This document shows positions 40,915 through 48,928 of a stretch of 48,928 nt of DNA, one piece after another (position 1 is the first letter of the stretch; each line of letters starts with the position of its first letter). Source of the stretch: an uncultured Mycoplasmatota bacterium (GTDB lineage Bacteria > Bacillota_I > Bacilli_A > RF39 > UBA660); the NCBI GenBank assembly GCA_947571135.1, contig CANOWY010000007.1, forward strand, positions 1-48,928, given 5' to 3'. Made by a program: the position numbers and the translations under genes. The notes below the pieces were generated by a model. That model worked only from the letters and a program-made list of their open reading frames with translations. It made no database searches and had not been told where the DNA came from.

Positions 40915-42226
40915 CTTTTACAGATTTAAATATTTTTTTCCATAAATTTTGACTAGAATAATTAAGTATTCCTACTTTATAAATACGTAAACCAAAGTGG
41001 AACAATAGATACGTTGCAATTCCACAAATCACAGTTGAAATAATAAGTTCTAGCAAACTAATCTGTCCAAGTAAAAATATTACGGGAGCAATTAAGAAAG
41101 ATAACATCGGAATGTAAGCCACTATTTTTACAAACAACGCCCCTTCAAAAGCCGAAGCCATAATAGCAATATAATATCCAACAAGTAAAATAATCATAAG
41201 TGGTGTTTGTAATTGTTGATAATCTTCAATATTTGTAGTCATAGAAGCAAGTACTCCAGCAATAATTGCATAAGCCAGAAAACTGAAAATAAATAATAAT
41301 AAAATAAATGGTAATCCTTTTACTAATAAATCAAGAACACCCGTATTTTTAACCGTTGTCAAAGTTTCTGTTACAAAATCTGTTACTTCTCCTGGAACTG
41401 CCCCGATTAAAGATGATGTTAATAATTTACGTATTATAAGAGCAACAATTGCATATCCGACTAATAATAGGGCTTGAATAATTACAAACAATGTAGAAGA
41501 AATAATTTTAGATGCAAAATGGATTTTTGGAGAGACATTTGAAATAATGATTTCCATACTTCTGGTTGACTTTTCATCGTTAATCTCTGCTCCTATCATT
41601 TGGGTTAACATCGTAATAAGTAAAAAGAACGGAACAATCATGACAAGAATTAAACCACTCGATAAAATGTCACGCCCTTCTGCATTTTCATCTAATTCTG
41701 GATTCGTAACTTCTTTATGGATACTTACATTACTTGTAAGTGCTGCAATTTCACTTTCAGAAATTCCACTATTTTGTAAAACGTACGCAGATTTTACACT
41801 ATTTAAACTAGTTTGTAAGAGTTGTTCTGTAATCGTTCCAATTGGATCAAAACTAATAACATCTGCTTTAATGTATTCTTCATTAGAAAGAGAAATGTTT
41901 ACAATAACACTATCACTTTCCTTAATCTCTTCTTTTAATTCTTCAATGCTTTTTTCACTATTTTCAAGTTCATAATTTCCAAGATCTTCTAACGAATCTT
42001 TTAATGCATTAAAATTTGACTCTAAAAGCGGATAAGCATTTGCATCATCAACTACGAATATTTTCGTACTATTCTCAAAATCTCCACCAAAGAAACTGAT
42101 CACTCTATCAATATTTACAATACCAATTAATAAAATTAAAATTAAGATATTGGCAATTTTAAACCATTTCGTATCAATCTTCTTTTTTAAACTTTGTTTA
42201 ATTAAAAATTTTAATTTAGTTTTCAT
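40907..42226 (-). CDS. ABC-2 type exporter permease (NatB-like)
   Basis: 439 residues. One helix near 25-42, a large soluble loop outside the membrane (45-185), then five or six helices between about 190 and 425. This is the ABC-2/NatB layout, seen in exporters of sodium, drugs or peptides. The conserved-looking EINDEKSTRSMEIIISN element sits at the start of the second helix group. Its start overlaps the ATPase gene by 11 bases. Substrate not readable. Confidence 0.85.
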   Translation of the reverse strand: MKTKLKFLIKQSLKKKIDTKWFKIANILILILLIGIVNIDRVISFFGGDFENSTKIFVVDDANAYPLLESNFNALKDSLEDLGNYELENSEKSIEELKEEIKESDSVIVNISLSNEEYIKADVISFDPIGTITEQLLQTSLNSVKSAYVLQNSGISESEIAALTSNVSIHKEVTNPELDENAEGRDILSSGLILVMIVPFFLLITMLTQMIGAEINDEKSTRSMEIIISNVSPKIHFASKIISSTLFVIIQALLLVGYAIVALIIRKLLTSSLIGAVPGEVTDFVTETLTTVKNTGVLDLLVKGLPFILLLFIFSFLAYAIIAGVLASMTTNIEDYQQLQTPLMIILLVGYYIAIMASAFEGALFVKIVAYIPMLSFLIAPVIFLLGQISLLELIISTVICGIATYLLFHFGLRIYKVGILNYSSQNLWKKIFKSVKEK

Positions 42227-43118
42227 AGGTTACACCTACTTTCTCTAAGAAAATTTCATTTAAAGTAGCATCTTCTACTACAAATTTACTTACTTCTTTG
42301 TATTTTTTTACAAAGTCAAATACATCACTTGCATTTTCGTTTGATTCAATTTTTACAATGATTTCATTCTCATTTTCGATAACCTCTAGAACACCTTTTA
42401 CTTTTTTTAATGCCCGAGTATCAATTCCTTCTGCTTCAATATGAATATTTTTCTTACGATATTCTTTTTTGATTTGTTTAAGTTCTCCAGATAAAACACT
42501 CTTTCCATGTACAAGAACTACTAACTTTTCACAAAACATTTCTACATGTTCCATACGATGTGAAGAAAATATAATACTAGTACCTTTCTTTTTTAAATCT
42601 CTTATAACGTCCATAAACATTTGTACATTAATTGGATCAAGACCTGAAAATGGCTCATCTAAAATTAGTAATTTTGGTTCATTTATAATTGCAGTTATAA
42701 ATTGCACCTTTTGTTGATTTCCTTTGGAAAGTTCTTTTATTTTTCTTTCTTTGTACTCTGTAATATGAAATCTTTCTAACCAACACTCTAATTTCTCTAA
42801 TATAGTTTTTTCATCCATTCCCTTTAAAATACCATAATAAATGGCTTGTTCTTTTACGGTTAACTTTGTAAGTAAACTTCGCTCTTCCGTTAAAAAACCA
42901 ATTTTATCTGTTACTGTATAGTCAATCGGTTTTCCATCAAGAGTAATACTTCCCTTTGTTTTATCAAGAAGACCATTAATCATTCGAAATGTAGTTGTTT
43001 TACCAGCACCATTTACACCCAGTAAGCCAAAAATTTCACCCGTTTTCACTTCAAAAGATAAATCATCAACTGCTAAAAAGTCTCCATAATATTTTGTTAC
43101 ATTTTCTACTTTTAACAT
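42216..43118 (-). CDS. ABC-2 exporter ATPase (NatA-like)
   Basis: 300 residues from the ATG at 43118 (AGGAGGAAG upstream; the longer frame starts before that site). Walker A GVNGAGKTT, signature LSKGNQQKVQ, Walker B LLILDEPFSGLDP, then a C-terminal domain of about 80 residues common in this exporter family. Coupled to the permease. Two possible promoters: a distal one with a G10 spacer and a proximal extended -10 (TGTTATAAT at 43138-43146) that would give a very short leader. Confidence 0.93.
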   Translation of the reverse strand: MLKVENVTKYYGDFLAVDDLSFEVKTGEIFGLLGVNGAGKTTTFRMINGLLDKTKGSITLDGKPIDYTVTDKIGFLTEERSLLTKLTVKEQAIYYGILKGMDEKTILEKLECWLERFHITEYKERKIKELSKGNQQKVQFITAIINEPKLLILDEPFSGLDPINVQMFMDVIRDLKKKGTSIIFSSHRMEHVEMFCEKLVVLVHGKSVLSGELKQIKKEYRKKNIHIEAEGIDTRALKKVKGVLEVIENENEIIVKIESNENASDVFDFVKKYKEVSKFVVEDATLNEIFLEKVGVTYEN

Positions 43119-43180
43119 ATAACTTCCTCCTAAATTCATTATAACACGTAATGATTCCTATAGAAATGTTTTCTATTTAA

Positions 43181-43211
43181 ATTATACCCCCCCCCCGAAG
43201 GTATTTGTCAA
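43181..43211 (-). promoter_or_regulatory. Promoter with a G10 tract in the spacer
   Basis: TTGACA (43206-43211) and TATAAT (43181-43186), both perfect consensus, are separated by 19 bases: nine mixed bases and then ten G (43187-43196, C on the plus strand). A spacer of 17 is optimal, so losing two G would strengthen the promoter and gaining one would weaken it. This copies the logic of phase-variable poly-G promoters known in pathogens. It would drive the ABC exporter. Confidence 0.75.
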
Positions 43212-43221
43212 ATATTTTATT

Positions 43222-44427
43222 TTATTTTTTTCGTTTTTTCTTTTTTCGTATAATCCAAATACATAATACAATTAGGACTAAAATACAAAGAAGGATTAAT
43301 TTTGTATGTTTATATGCAATTTCTTCTTGTAAAAACACTTCGTATGTATACAAAGTTTTATCTTTATATTTCACATCTATTTCCCCAAGTTTCTCATTTG
43401 TTTTTACTTTATAATTTAAAGATTCTATTCCTCTATAAACGTACTCAATTTCAGTTTCGTTTTCTAAATAAATATTTTTATCTTCTGTACTTTTAATTTC
43501 ATATACTTTCGAAAATCCATCTTCAATTTCCAAAGTATGAAGAACTTCTCCATTTTCTAAGATAGATTGATAACTGAAATTGTCAAAGAAATAATTGTAA
43601 ATGTTTAAACTATCGACGATATGATTAGGAAACCCATTTTCATATGCAGATCCTGCTGTAATAAGTAAATATTGTATTCCATTATACTCTGCAATACTAG
43701 ATAAACATAGTCCTGCATTTCTTGTATACCCCGACTTAGAGCCTTTAATATTTTGAATATTTAAATTGTATTTAGACGAAGGGGCAACTAGTGTACTAGA
43801 AAATTCTAAATTATTTAAAGTGATATACTGTCTTGTTGTATAAATTTCATAAAAGGTTGAATTTTCTAAAGCATAAAATAAAAGTTTTGCTAAATCATTT
43901 AAAGTGGAATAATTTTGTTCATTGTCTCTCCCCACTGGATTCTCATAATGCGTATTTTGCATATCTAAATATTTCGCTTTCTCATTCATTTTTTCTACAA
44001 AAGAAGAAAGACTACCACTTGTTAATATGGCTAGAGCCTGTGCGGCGTCTGCGCCACTTGGAAGAAGTGTTCCATAAAGTAAATCTTTAATAGTAACATG
44101 GTCTCCTACTTTAAATCCTGCTTCTGCATAACCAGATACATTGTAAAATGCCCCATTTGGTACAGTTACAACTTCGTTTAGATTAGTAAATGACTCTATG
44201 GCAACAAGTGCCGTCATAATTTTAGTTAAACTCGCAATTGAAATTTTTTCCCCACTATTTTGTTCATATAGAATTTGACTATCATTTAAATTATAAAGCA
44301 ATATATTTTTAGCCCCTACATTAGGTAAGTGAATATCTAAATAGATATAGTCTGTTTTAGCACAAGGACAGGTAATAAAAAGGAAAAAGAAAAATAAAGC
44401 AAAAATAAGTTTATTCAGTTGTTTCAT
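43222..44427 (-). CDS. dacA: D-alanyl-D-alanine carboxypeptidase (PBP5-type, S11)
   Basis: 401 residues. Signal peptide (about 1-23), then a serine peptidase domain with the SxxK motif at S66-K69 (SIASLTK), the second motif SGADAA at 124 (Ala where many enzymes have Asn) and the third motif KSG at 231. A beta-rich domain follows, and a C-terminal membrane helix (about 375-394) with a KKKKRKK tail anchors it. It trims the last D-Ala from wall pentapeptides. GAGGG lies before the start and an extended -10 (TGTTATAAT) before that. Confidence 0.9.
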   Translation of the reverse strand: MKQLNKLIFALFFFFLFITCPCAKTDYIYLDIHLPNVGAKNILLYNLNDSQILYEQNSGEKISIASLTKIMTALVAIESFTNLNEVVTVPNGAFYNVSGYAEAGFKVGDHVTIKDLLYGTLLPSGADAAQALAILTSGSLSSFVEKMNEKAKYLDMQNTHYENPVGRDNEQNYSTLNDLAKLLFYALENSTFYEIYTTRQYITLNNLEFSSTLVAPSSKYNLNIQNIKGSKSGYTRNAGLCLSSIAEYNGIQYLLITAGSAYENGFPNHIVDSLNIYNYFFDNFSYQSILENGEVLHTLEIEDGFSKVYEIKSTEDKNIYLENETEIEYVYRGIESLNYKVKTNEKLGEIDVKYKDKTLYTYEVFLQEEIAYKHTKLILLCILVLIVLCIWIIRKKKKRKK

Positions 44428-44540
44428 AGTATCCCTCTTTACTTTCTTTAAAAATTATAACACTCTTTTCTAAATTTTAACATCTATCCACCTCTTTCAT
44501 TGCAAATCTTCTTTACTTATATAAAAATATATTATAGACT

Positions 44541-44623
44541 TATTTTAAGCGAGACACTTAATTTTAAGTGCTTGCCGTTTTTAAGACAAGCATCTGTCCT
44601 TTTAAAATGGACGGTGCTTTTTT
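44541..44623 (+). ncRNA. Candidate antitoxin antisense RNA, locus 3 (paralogue of locus 1)
   Basis: Plus-strand RNA predicted from a -10-like TATTAT (44530-44535), the conserved hairpin GCGAGACACTT...AAGTGCTTGC, and a terminator with stem AGCAT-CTGTCC/GGACGGTGCT and a six-T tail. Sequence from about 44511 to 44581 is almost identical to 13310-13379. It converges on the peptide mRNA transcribed from the other strand. Confidence 0.6.
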
Positions 44624-44652
44624 AATTCCAAACCCCCTTATGTTATTTACTT

Positions 44653-44715
44653 CTAGTTAAAAAGAATTATTATCACAAGTAATACTAGAATTAATATATC
44701 TTTCTTACTTATCAT
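44653..44715 (-). CDS. Small hydrophobic peptide, candidate type I toxin, locus 3
   Basis: 20 residues beginning MISKKDILIL and ending VIIILFN: short charged head and one membrane segment, with the same LLVII core as the locus 1 peptide. The ribosome binding region (GAGAGA) sits in the loop of the CCACTT/AAGTGG hairpin (44720-44725 with 44744-44749), conserved with locus 1. The stop is TAG in both, followed by the convergent small RNA. Short ORFs arise by chance, but the conserved peptide, leader and RNA at two loci argue for a real gene. Confidence 0.65.
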   Translation of the reverse strand: MISKKDILILVLLVIIILFN

Positions 44716-44781
44716 GTGACCACTTCTCTCTGTAATAGAATTAAAGTGGCAAACACCAAATTTTTGCATCTCGCAAGTTAC

Positions 44782-44809
44782 AATATAATACAAGTAAAAA
44801 TAGCGTCAA
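44782..44809 (-). promoter_or_regulatory. Promoter of the locus 3 peptide mRNA
   Basis: TTGACG (44804-44809), 16-base spacer, TATATT (44782-44787). The leader then begins with GCGAGATGC (44766-44774), complementary to the 3' hairpin segment GTGTCTCGC (44549-44557). The remaining 150 bases up to 44963 hold nothing else I can assign. Confidence 0.6.
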
Positions 44810-44963
44810 ATTGCTAATTTGCCAAATTTAATACAAAACAAAGGAAATCTACTGGGGAATTTTCAAAAAGAAAAAAACAATTTGCTAAATCTGTAAAAAT
44901 GGAAGGAAAATTAGTAAAATCTTTAAAATGTTTCTATTTTTCTCAAATTTTGTAAAACTTATC

Positions 44964-45707
44964 TTAATTTTCATTTTTAAATAAATACTCTTGCATTCTA
45001 TCTGAATTTTCTAAAAATAATTTGTAAGTTTTAAAAATCTCTGTCTCTTTATATTCTACTTTTTTTAAATTCTGATTTAAATCTAAAATTTCACCATCAC
45101 GATAAGATATTAAAATAGGAGAATGTGTTGCAATAATAAATTGAGAACCACTTTTAGATAATTCATCTATCAAACAAAGCAAACTCATTTGCCTATTTGG
45201 TGATAACGCGGCTTCTGGCTCATCTAAAATATAAAGTCCTTCTTTCGAAAAACGATTTTGAACAACTTTAAGGAAGGCTTCTCCATGACTACATTCATGT
45301 AAATATCCGCCATATGCATCTAGTAAAGTAATAAAACTGTCCTCTTCTACTAATCTTTGCATTTCAGTAGAAAAGTTATAAAAAGATTCTGCTCTTAAAA
45401 AATATTTTGTGCTAGGTACACGTCCTGATTTATGTAAAGTAAGATAACGATTTAGAGAAGAATGTGTATCTTTGGATTTATAAAGAAAATTCTGCGTACC
45501 ACTTTCACTACTTAAACCTAAAGAAAGTGCTATCGCCTCTATAAGTGTAGATTTCCCCACTCCATTTTCTCCAATCAAAAAAGTAACATTTGAATGAAAC
45601 TCTAAACTTTCAAAGTTATTTATAATTGGAATAGAAAAAGGATACTTACTAAAATCACTTACCTTATCTCTTTCAAAAATAATTCTTTTAATAAACAAAT
45701 CATTCAT
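44964..45707 (-). CDS. AAA/ABC-type ATPase of the predicted-ATPase (RecF-like) group
   Basis: 247 residues. Walker A GENGVGKST near 47-55, a signature-like region, Walker B LYILDEPEAALSPNR and a switch histidine IATHSP near 194. The single-domain form without membrane partner is typical of the AAA_15/AAA_21 ATPases. Some of these work with a nuclease partner in defence, but none is next door. It starts two bases before the TtcA-like stop, so both are in one operon. Role unknown. Confidence 0.75.
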   Translation of the reverse strand: MNDLFIKRIIFERDKVSDFSKYPFSIPIINNFESLEFHSNVTFLIGENGVGKSTLIEAIALSLGLSSESGTQNFLYKSKDTHSSLNRYLTLHKSGRVPSTKYFLRAESFYNFSTEMQRLVEEDSFITLLDAYGGYLHECSHGEAFLKVVQNRFSKEGLYILDEPEAALSPNRQMSLLCLIDELSKSGSQFIIATHSPILISYRDGEILDLNQNLKKVEYKETEIFKTYKLFLENSDRMQEYLFKNEN

Positions 45708-45709
45708 AT

Positions 45710-46540
45710 TTATTTTTCCTCATATGTATCCAAAAAACTATGTTTTTCTCCATCTTTTGTATATCCTAAAATACAATGCATATTGACATTTGAAATACTC
45801 TTCATAATATTATCGTCGATATCTTTTCCTTCTTTTCTTAATTCATTCACTAATTTTTTCATTTCCAAACGTTTACTCGTTCCATCATCTACGAGACTAC
45901 AATTTTCTGTAAATCTGCAAGCACAATTTAAAAATGTTAATTCATTAAAATTTTTCCAAGCAAGAATACTATTTTCTTTCACGAAATACAAAGGACGTAT
46001 TAACTCTAATCCTTCAAAATTATCACTATGTAGTTTGGGCATCATAGTTTTAATTTCTGCTCCATAAAACATCGATAATAAAGTCGTTTCCACAACATCA
46101 TCAAAATGATGTCCTAAAGCAATTTTATTACACCCTAACTCTTTTGCTTTATTGTACAAATGTCCTCTTCTCATACGTGCACACAAATAACAAGGATTTC
46201 CTGTCTCTAAAGTATTTACATAACCAAAAATATCGGCATTAAAGATTTCAATCGGAATATTTAACAGTTTAGCATTTTTTATAATTTGTTCCTTATTCGC
46301 TTCATTATATCCAGGGTTCATCACGACATATTTTGCATCAAAGTGTATTTTCCCATGACGAAGTATTTCTTGCATACATTTAGCAAGCAAAAAAGAATCT
46401 TTTCCTCCACTTATACACACCATAATTTTATCATTTTCTTGAATTAATTCATAATCTTTGACTGCTTTTATAAAACGACTCCATATCTCTTTTCGATATG
46501 TCTTAATAATACTTCGCTCTACTTCTTTATATTTTTCCAT
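45710..46540 (-). CDS. TtcA-like tRNA-thiolation PP-loop enzyme
   Basis: 276 residues. PP-loop motif SGGKDS at 44-49 for adenylation, CYLCARMRRG (C117, C120) for an Fe-S cluster, and the GHHFDDVVETTLLSMFYGA block typical of TtcA, which makes 2-thiocytidine at tRNA position 32. A CAC pair near 207 could be the third ligand region. The fold is sure. Whether the target is C32 or another tRNA base cannot be seen, and the short C-terminus leaves related TtuA-like enzymes possible. Fe-S supply would come from the suf operon. Confidence 0.8.
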   Translation of the reverse strand: MEKYKEVERSIIKTYRKEIWSRFIKAVKDYELIQENDKIMVCISGGKDSFLLAKCMQEILRHGKIHFDAKYVVMNPGYNEANKEQIIKNAKLLNIPIEIFNADIFGYVNTLETGNPCYLCARMRRGHLYNKAKELGCNKIALGHHFDDVVETTLLSMFYGAEIKTMMPKLHSDNFEGLELIRPLYFVKENSILAWKNFNELTFLNCACRFTENCSLVDDGTSKRLEMKKLVNELRKEGKDIDDNIMKSISNVNMHCILGYTKDGEKHSFLDTYEEK

Positions 46541-46558
46541 TTTTATTTCAACTCAATT

Positions 46559-46765
46559 CTACAACAATTCTAATATACCGTGTAAAAATTCACGAAATAT
46601 TTTAGACACTTGATACAATTTTATAAAACTAATAACGGTAAGTAAAATACTAAATAGACAAACTAGATATTTTATAAATCCATCTAGACTTTCAAAAGCA
46701 AATATCTGTAAAACAAACATAACAATTCCCAGTATGCCTAAAAACAAATATAACCATTTTTTCAC
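46559..46765 (-). CDS. Small membrane protein with two helices
   Basis: 68 residues from a GTG at 46765, with GAGGTG six bases upstream; the frame opens three codons earlier at another GTG that is part of this site. Two hydrophobic helices (about 4-21 and 30-50), then an amphipathic end. It lies between ogt and the TtcA-like gene, 23 bases after ogt. Function unknown. Confidence 0.5.
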   Translation of the reverse strand: MKKWLYLFLGILGIVMFVLQIFAFESLDGFIKYLVCLFSILLTVISFIKLYQVSKIFREFLHGILELL

Positions 46766-46788
46766 ATTAAACACCTCATTAATATCAT

Positions 46789-47316
46789 TTATTGTACTAC
46801 ATTTTTCTTTTTCTTTTCATAAAAATAATACCCTTGTAAATCTATTCCTTCTAATGTTAATAATTTTATTTTTAATTTCATTCCTAGTCCATAACCTACT
46901 AAATTATGATGACATCCAATTACACGATGACAAGGAACAATAATAGGAATTGGATTATGATGAATCGCATTTCCAACTGCTTGACTAGACATTTTGGGGA
47001 TATTTCTTTTTAATGCAATTTGATTCGCAATTTCTCCATAAGTTATTACCTTTCCATAAGGAATTTTTAAAAGGATTTCCCAAACTTCTTTTTGAAAAGC
47101 AGTCCCTTCTAACTTTAAAGGAAAATTGGCTATAGGTTCCTTTCCTTGAAAATAAATATCTAACCATTTTTTTACTCTTTGAAACAACGGCAAATTATTA
47201 TTCTCTTTTAAAACCATATTATTATCTTTTCCTATTTCTAAAGAAAGTAAATATTTTCCATCACTAATCAGAATAATTTCACCAATAATAGAATCATAAC
47301 GACAAAAATACTTCAT
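46789..47316 (-). CDS. ogt: Methylated-DNA-protein cysteine methyltransferase
   Basis: 175 residues from the ATG at 47316 (AAAAGGAAA upstream); the longer frame to 47373 would run up to the tRNA. Suicide repair of O6-methylguanine: active-site PCHRV with C129, the helix-turn-helix KVITYGEIA before it, and NPIPIIVPCHRVIG intact. An N-terminal domain of about 70 residues is present. Upstream lies tRNA-Glu, downstream a small membrane protein. Confidence 0.93.
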   Translation of the reverse strand: MKYFCRYDSIIGEIILISDGKYLLSLEIGKDNNMVLKENNNLPLFQRVKKWLDIYFQGKEPIANFPLKLEGTAFQKEVWEILLKIPYGKVITYGEIANQIALKRNIPKMSSQAVGNAIHHNPIPIIVPCHRVIGCHHNLVGYGLGMKLKIKLLTLEGIDLQGYYFYEKKKKNVVQ

Positions 47317-47376
47317 AGTTAGTTTTTCCTTTTCTAAAATAAAAAGCCCATAACTAAGGACTTTAAAATACATAAA

Positions 47377-47453
47377 TGGTAGCCTGTACGGGTTTCGAAC
47401 CCGTGAATACCACCTTGAGAGGGTGGCGTGTTAAACCCCTTCACCAACAGGCC
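47377..47453 (-). tRNA. tRNA-Glu (CUC)
   Basis: 77 bases with encoded CCA. Acceptor GGCCTGT pairs with ACAGGCT. The anticodon arm is CCACC-CTCTCAA-GGTGG, anticodon CTC, which reads GAG. The T arm is ACGGG-TTCGAAA-CCCGT. CUC is the rarer Glu anticodon in AT-rich genomes, so a UUC tRNA should exist elsewhere. Confidence 0.9.
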
Positions 47454-47460
47454 AAAAATA

Positions 47461-47518
47461 AAGACATTAACTTATAAGTTAACATCTTTAGTCTACCATA
47501 AAAGAATCACTTTGACAA
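47461..47518 (-). promoter_or_regulatory. tRNA-Glu promoter overlapping the glycosidase terminator
   Basis: TTGTCA (47513-47518), 17-base spacer, TAGACT (47490-47495). Directly after it a hairpin (AAAGATGTTAACTT/AAGTTAATGTCTTT, 47461-47488) followed by ATTTTT probably terminates the upstream glycosidase transcript. The tRNA transcript would start within the 5' arm. Confidence 0.65.
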
Positions 47519-47525
47519 ATATTTT

Positions 47526-48815
47526 CTACTTCAGAATAAAGGAACTCACAACTGGTCTTGTCACATGGGCTCCACTTCCATTTACAATATCATTAATATA
47601 ACAATAGTCTTTTTTACAACGTGTTTTCATTTCTTTTTCTGTAATATATTTTTTTGCTTCTTCTTTTGGAAGCACCATTACACTTGATGTACCGCCATCT
47701 AAATTCGTAGCATTATAAGCACCATAATTGTATAAAATATTCATTAAATCTACAAGTGTTGCTCCTGGATTTTGAACTGTTCTTCCATCTACTACTAACA
47801 TAAGGACAATCCCATCTTTTCTTTGGCCAATCGCAGTTCTGGGCGCATAGCCCCAACCACCATTTCCCTTAGTAAAAGACTTCTTACCATTTACAATTAA
47901 GAAAGGACGAAAAGAAACAGCATCTCTTACTCCTTTACTAAGGGCTTGTTTGGCATTCATCTTTCCCAAAATAAGTTTATTATCTTTTGTAAATCCAATA
48001 ACCCCACCAGAAGTATTATAAGGTTTATCAGATAAAACTTTTCCATTTCGAATTAAAACCCCATCTGGAATTCCACCCGTTCCTTTTTTATTTTGATCTA
48101 AGAATCCTCCTCCGTTAATAGCAAAAAGGGCATGATTATCTGCAGCCATTTCGGTAACATACTGTCCTGTTGCATTTAAATGTTTTGTTACAGCAACACT
48201 AATTCTTGCAGGATCATAAATAACGGCTAAATAACCCTTAAAATTTTTTTCAGTAATTGGAATAATTTTATAAGGATCATTTACATTTTCTAACGTAAAA
48301 ATATCTCTTTCATATTCATTTTCATAATGGTCTTTATTAAAATTCCCATTAAATTGAATGGAATCTAAATCCGTATCCTCATTTTGTTCAATCAACTGAT
48401 TGGCTTCTAATACTTTATTAATTTCCTCTTCACTATAAAACCATGTAGCCAAATACTTATGACTCATTGTCGCCATAGCAGAAGAAATAAGCCACTCACG
48501 AAATACTCGAATAGGACTATACAAAAGAATTAGAAAAGTACTACTTCCTAAAATTTCTAGACTCAAAAAAACAACAAATACTATTTTTTTGACCTTCGAT
48601 AATTTTTCTTTTTTTTCTTTTCTATTTTTAAACAATAAGAAAATACATGTTAAAAACAAAGAAAAGGTAATAAAAAAAACTACAGATATAATATAATGGA
48701 TTGGTCTTATCACAAGTTCATTACTATGAAATCCTATGAATCCAAAAACAAATAAAATAGGTAGCAAAATACTAGCAATCATCGCGATTAAGCGAAATTT
48801 TTTAACATTTTTCAT
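47526..48815 (-). CDS. Phosphodiester glycosidase (NAGPA/DUF2233) with membrane domain
   Basis: 429 residues. Four hydrophobic helices in the first 120 residues, then an extracytoplasmic domain from about 190. The catalytic-domain pattern of the NAGPA family is clear: FAINGGGFLDQNKKGTGG, PDGVLIRNGKV, FRPFLIVNG, APRTAIGQRKDG, LMLVVDGRT and NATNLDGGTSSVM. Such enzymes cleave N-acetylglucosamine-1-phosphodiesters or act on exported glycans. AAGGG lies nine bases before the ATG. Single gene with terminator; its substrate here is inferred only from the family. Confidence 0.85.
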   Translation of the reverse strand: MKNVKKFRLIAMIASILLPILFVFGFIGFHSNELVIRPIHYIISVVFFITFSLFLTCIFLLFKNRKEKKEKLSKVKKIVFVVFLSLEILGSSTFLILLYSPIRVFREWLISSAMATMSHKYLATWFYSEEEINKVLEANQLIEQNEDTDLDSIQFNGNFNKDHYENEYERDIFTLENVNDPYKIIPITEKNFKGYLAVIYDPARISVAVTKHLNATGQYVTEMAADNHALFAINGGGFLDQNKKGTGGIPDGVLIRNGKVLSDKPYNTSGGVIGFTKDNKLILGKMNAKQALSKGVRDAVSFRPFLIVNGKKSFTKGNGGWGYAPRTAIGQRKDGIVLMLVVDGRTVQNPGATLVDLMNILYNYGAYNATNLDGGTSSVMVLPKEEAKKYITEKEMKTRCKKDYCYINDIVNGSGAHVTRPVVSSFILK

Positions 48816-48928
48816 CCACTTCAGCCCTTCTTTTTATAAACCCCTTGTTTATTAATAATTATAATATCATAATTTAACGCGTTGTGCTAGTTAAAATTCA
48901 AAATATTGGATATTTTAGTGGAATCATT

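Noticed and set aside
44964-45707. ATPase as part of an anti-phage system
   Set aside because: RecF-like single ATPases can be paired with nucleases in defence, but the neighbours are a tRNA-thiolation enzyme and the peptide locus, with no nuclease or other effector.
1-48928. CRISPR array or tandem-repeat array
   Set aside because: No regularly spaced direct repeats were seen anywhere. The only dispersed repeats are the two paralogous RNA/peptide loci and the shared T-box segment.
1-48928. Mollicute code with TGA as tryptophan
   Set aside because: TGA serves as a stop in several genes, for example in the ATGA overlaps before alaS and serS, and tryptophan is encoded by TGG.

Overview
The window is about 49 kb of AT-rich DNA (by eye roughly 30% G+C) from a low-GC Gram-positive lineage. 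TGA is used as a stop (the kinase gene before alaS and the HD gene before serS both end in ATGA overlaps), so this is genetic code 11 and not the mollicute code. Several things point to a Firmicutes/Bacilli-type cell: primosome genes dnaB and dnaI, two T-box leaders, a CIRCE operator, a ribosomal L20-type leader and cell-wall carboxypeptidases. Compact proteins (a 584-residue AlaRS, a ThrRS without TGS domain, a ClpB without N domain, a SUF operon with no sufB) and an [FeFe]-hydrogenase fit an anaerobic, host-associated Bacilli lineage with a modest genome, such as the uncultured RF39-like gut Bacilli. That placement is inference from gene content.

Layout. Positions 1-5.2 kb hold, on the minus strand, miaB, an AI-2E-type membrane protein, an alanine T-box, a nucleotide-kinase-like gene and alaS. 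5.2-10.5 kb holds a decayed sigma-factor-like gene, a transglutaminase-like protein and its neighbour, an HD hydrolase with serS, and a frameshifted small gene. 10.6-13.1 kb is the threonine T-box operon (unknown gene plus thrS). 13.3-13.6 kb is an intergenic small-peptide/antisense-RNA module, followed by the HrcA-type clpB gene (CIRCE), a surface protein, a hydrogenase, dnaI and dnaB. 21-25.5 kb holds proteins of unknown or loosely known function. 25.6-29.3 kb is the main plus-strand block: an acyltransferase, a hybrid histidine kinase and an Hpt-receiver protein. 29.4-34.9 kb holds an XRE-CYTH fusion, a lipoprotein, tRNA-Met, a second small-peptide/antisense locus, a transposase relic and an LdcB-type peptidase. 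35-36.5 kb is infC-rpmI-rplT. 37-40 kb is sufCDSU. 40-44.5 kb holds an acetyltransferase, an ABC-2 exporter with a poly-G promoter spacer, and dacA. 44.5-44.8 kb is a second copy of the first small-peptide module. The end holds an ATPase, a TtcA-like enzyme, ogt, tRNA-Glu and a phosphodiester glycosidase.

The main discovery candidate is a set of three intergenic loci at about 13.3-13.6, 31.6-31.95 and 44.5-44.8 kb. Each encodes, on the minus strand, a 20-30 residue hydrophobic peptide with its own promoter and a Shine-Dalgarno site that can be folded away. A convergent plus-strand small RNA with its own terminator overlaps the mRNA 3' end. The mRNA 5' and 3' regions can also pair over long range. 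This is the layout of type I toxin-antitoxin systems, with Ibs-sized peptides. Loci 1 and 3 are clear paralogues; locus 2 is a different peptide with the same design.

A second theme is homopolymeric G/C tracts of 7-10 bases at sensitive places (a promoter spacer, a ribosome binding site, codon 16 of a gene), which suggests phase variation. A third is interrupted genes (sigma-like, 140-residue and 147-residue ORFs), which are either real decay or sequence errors.
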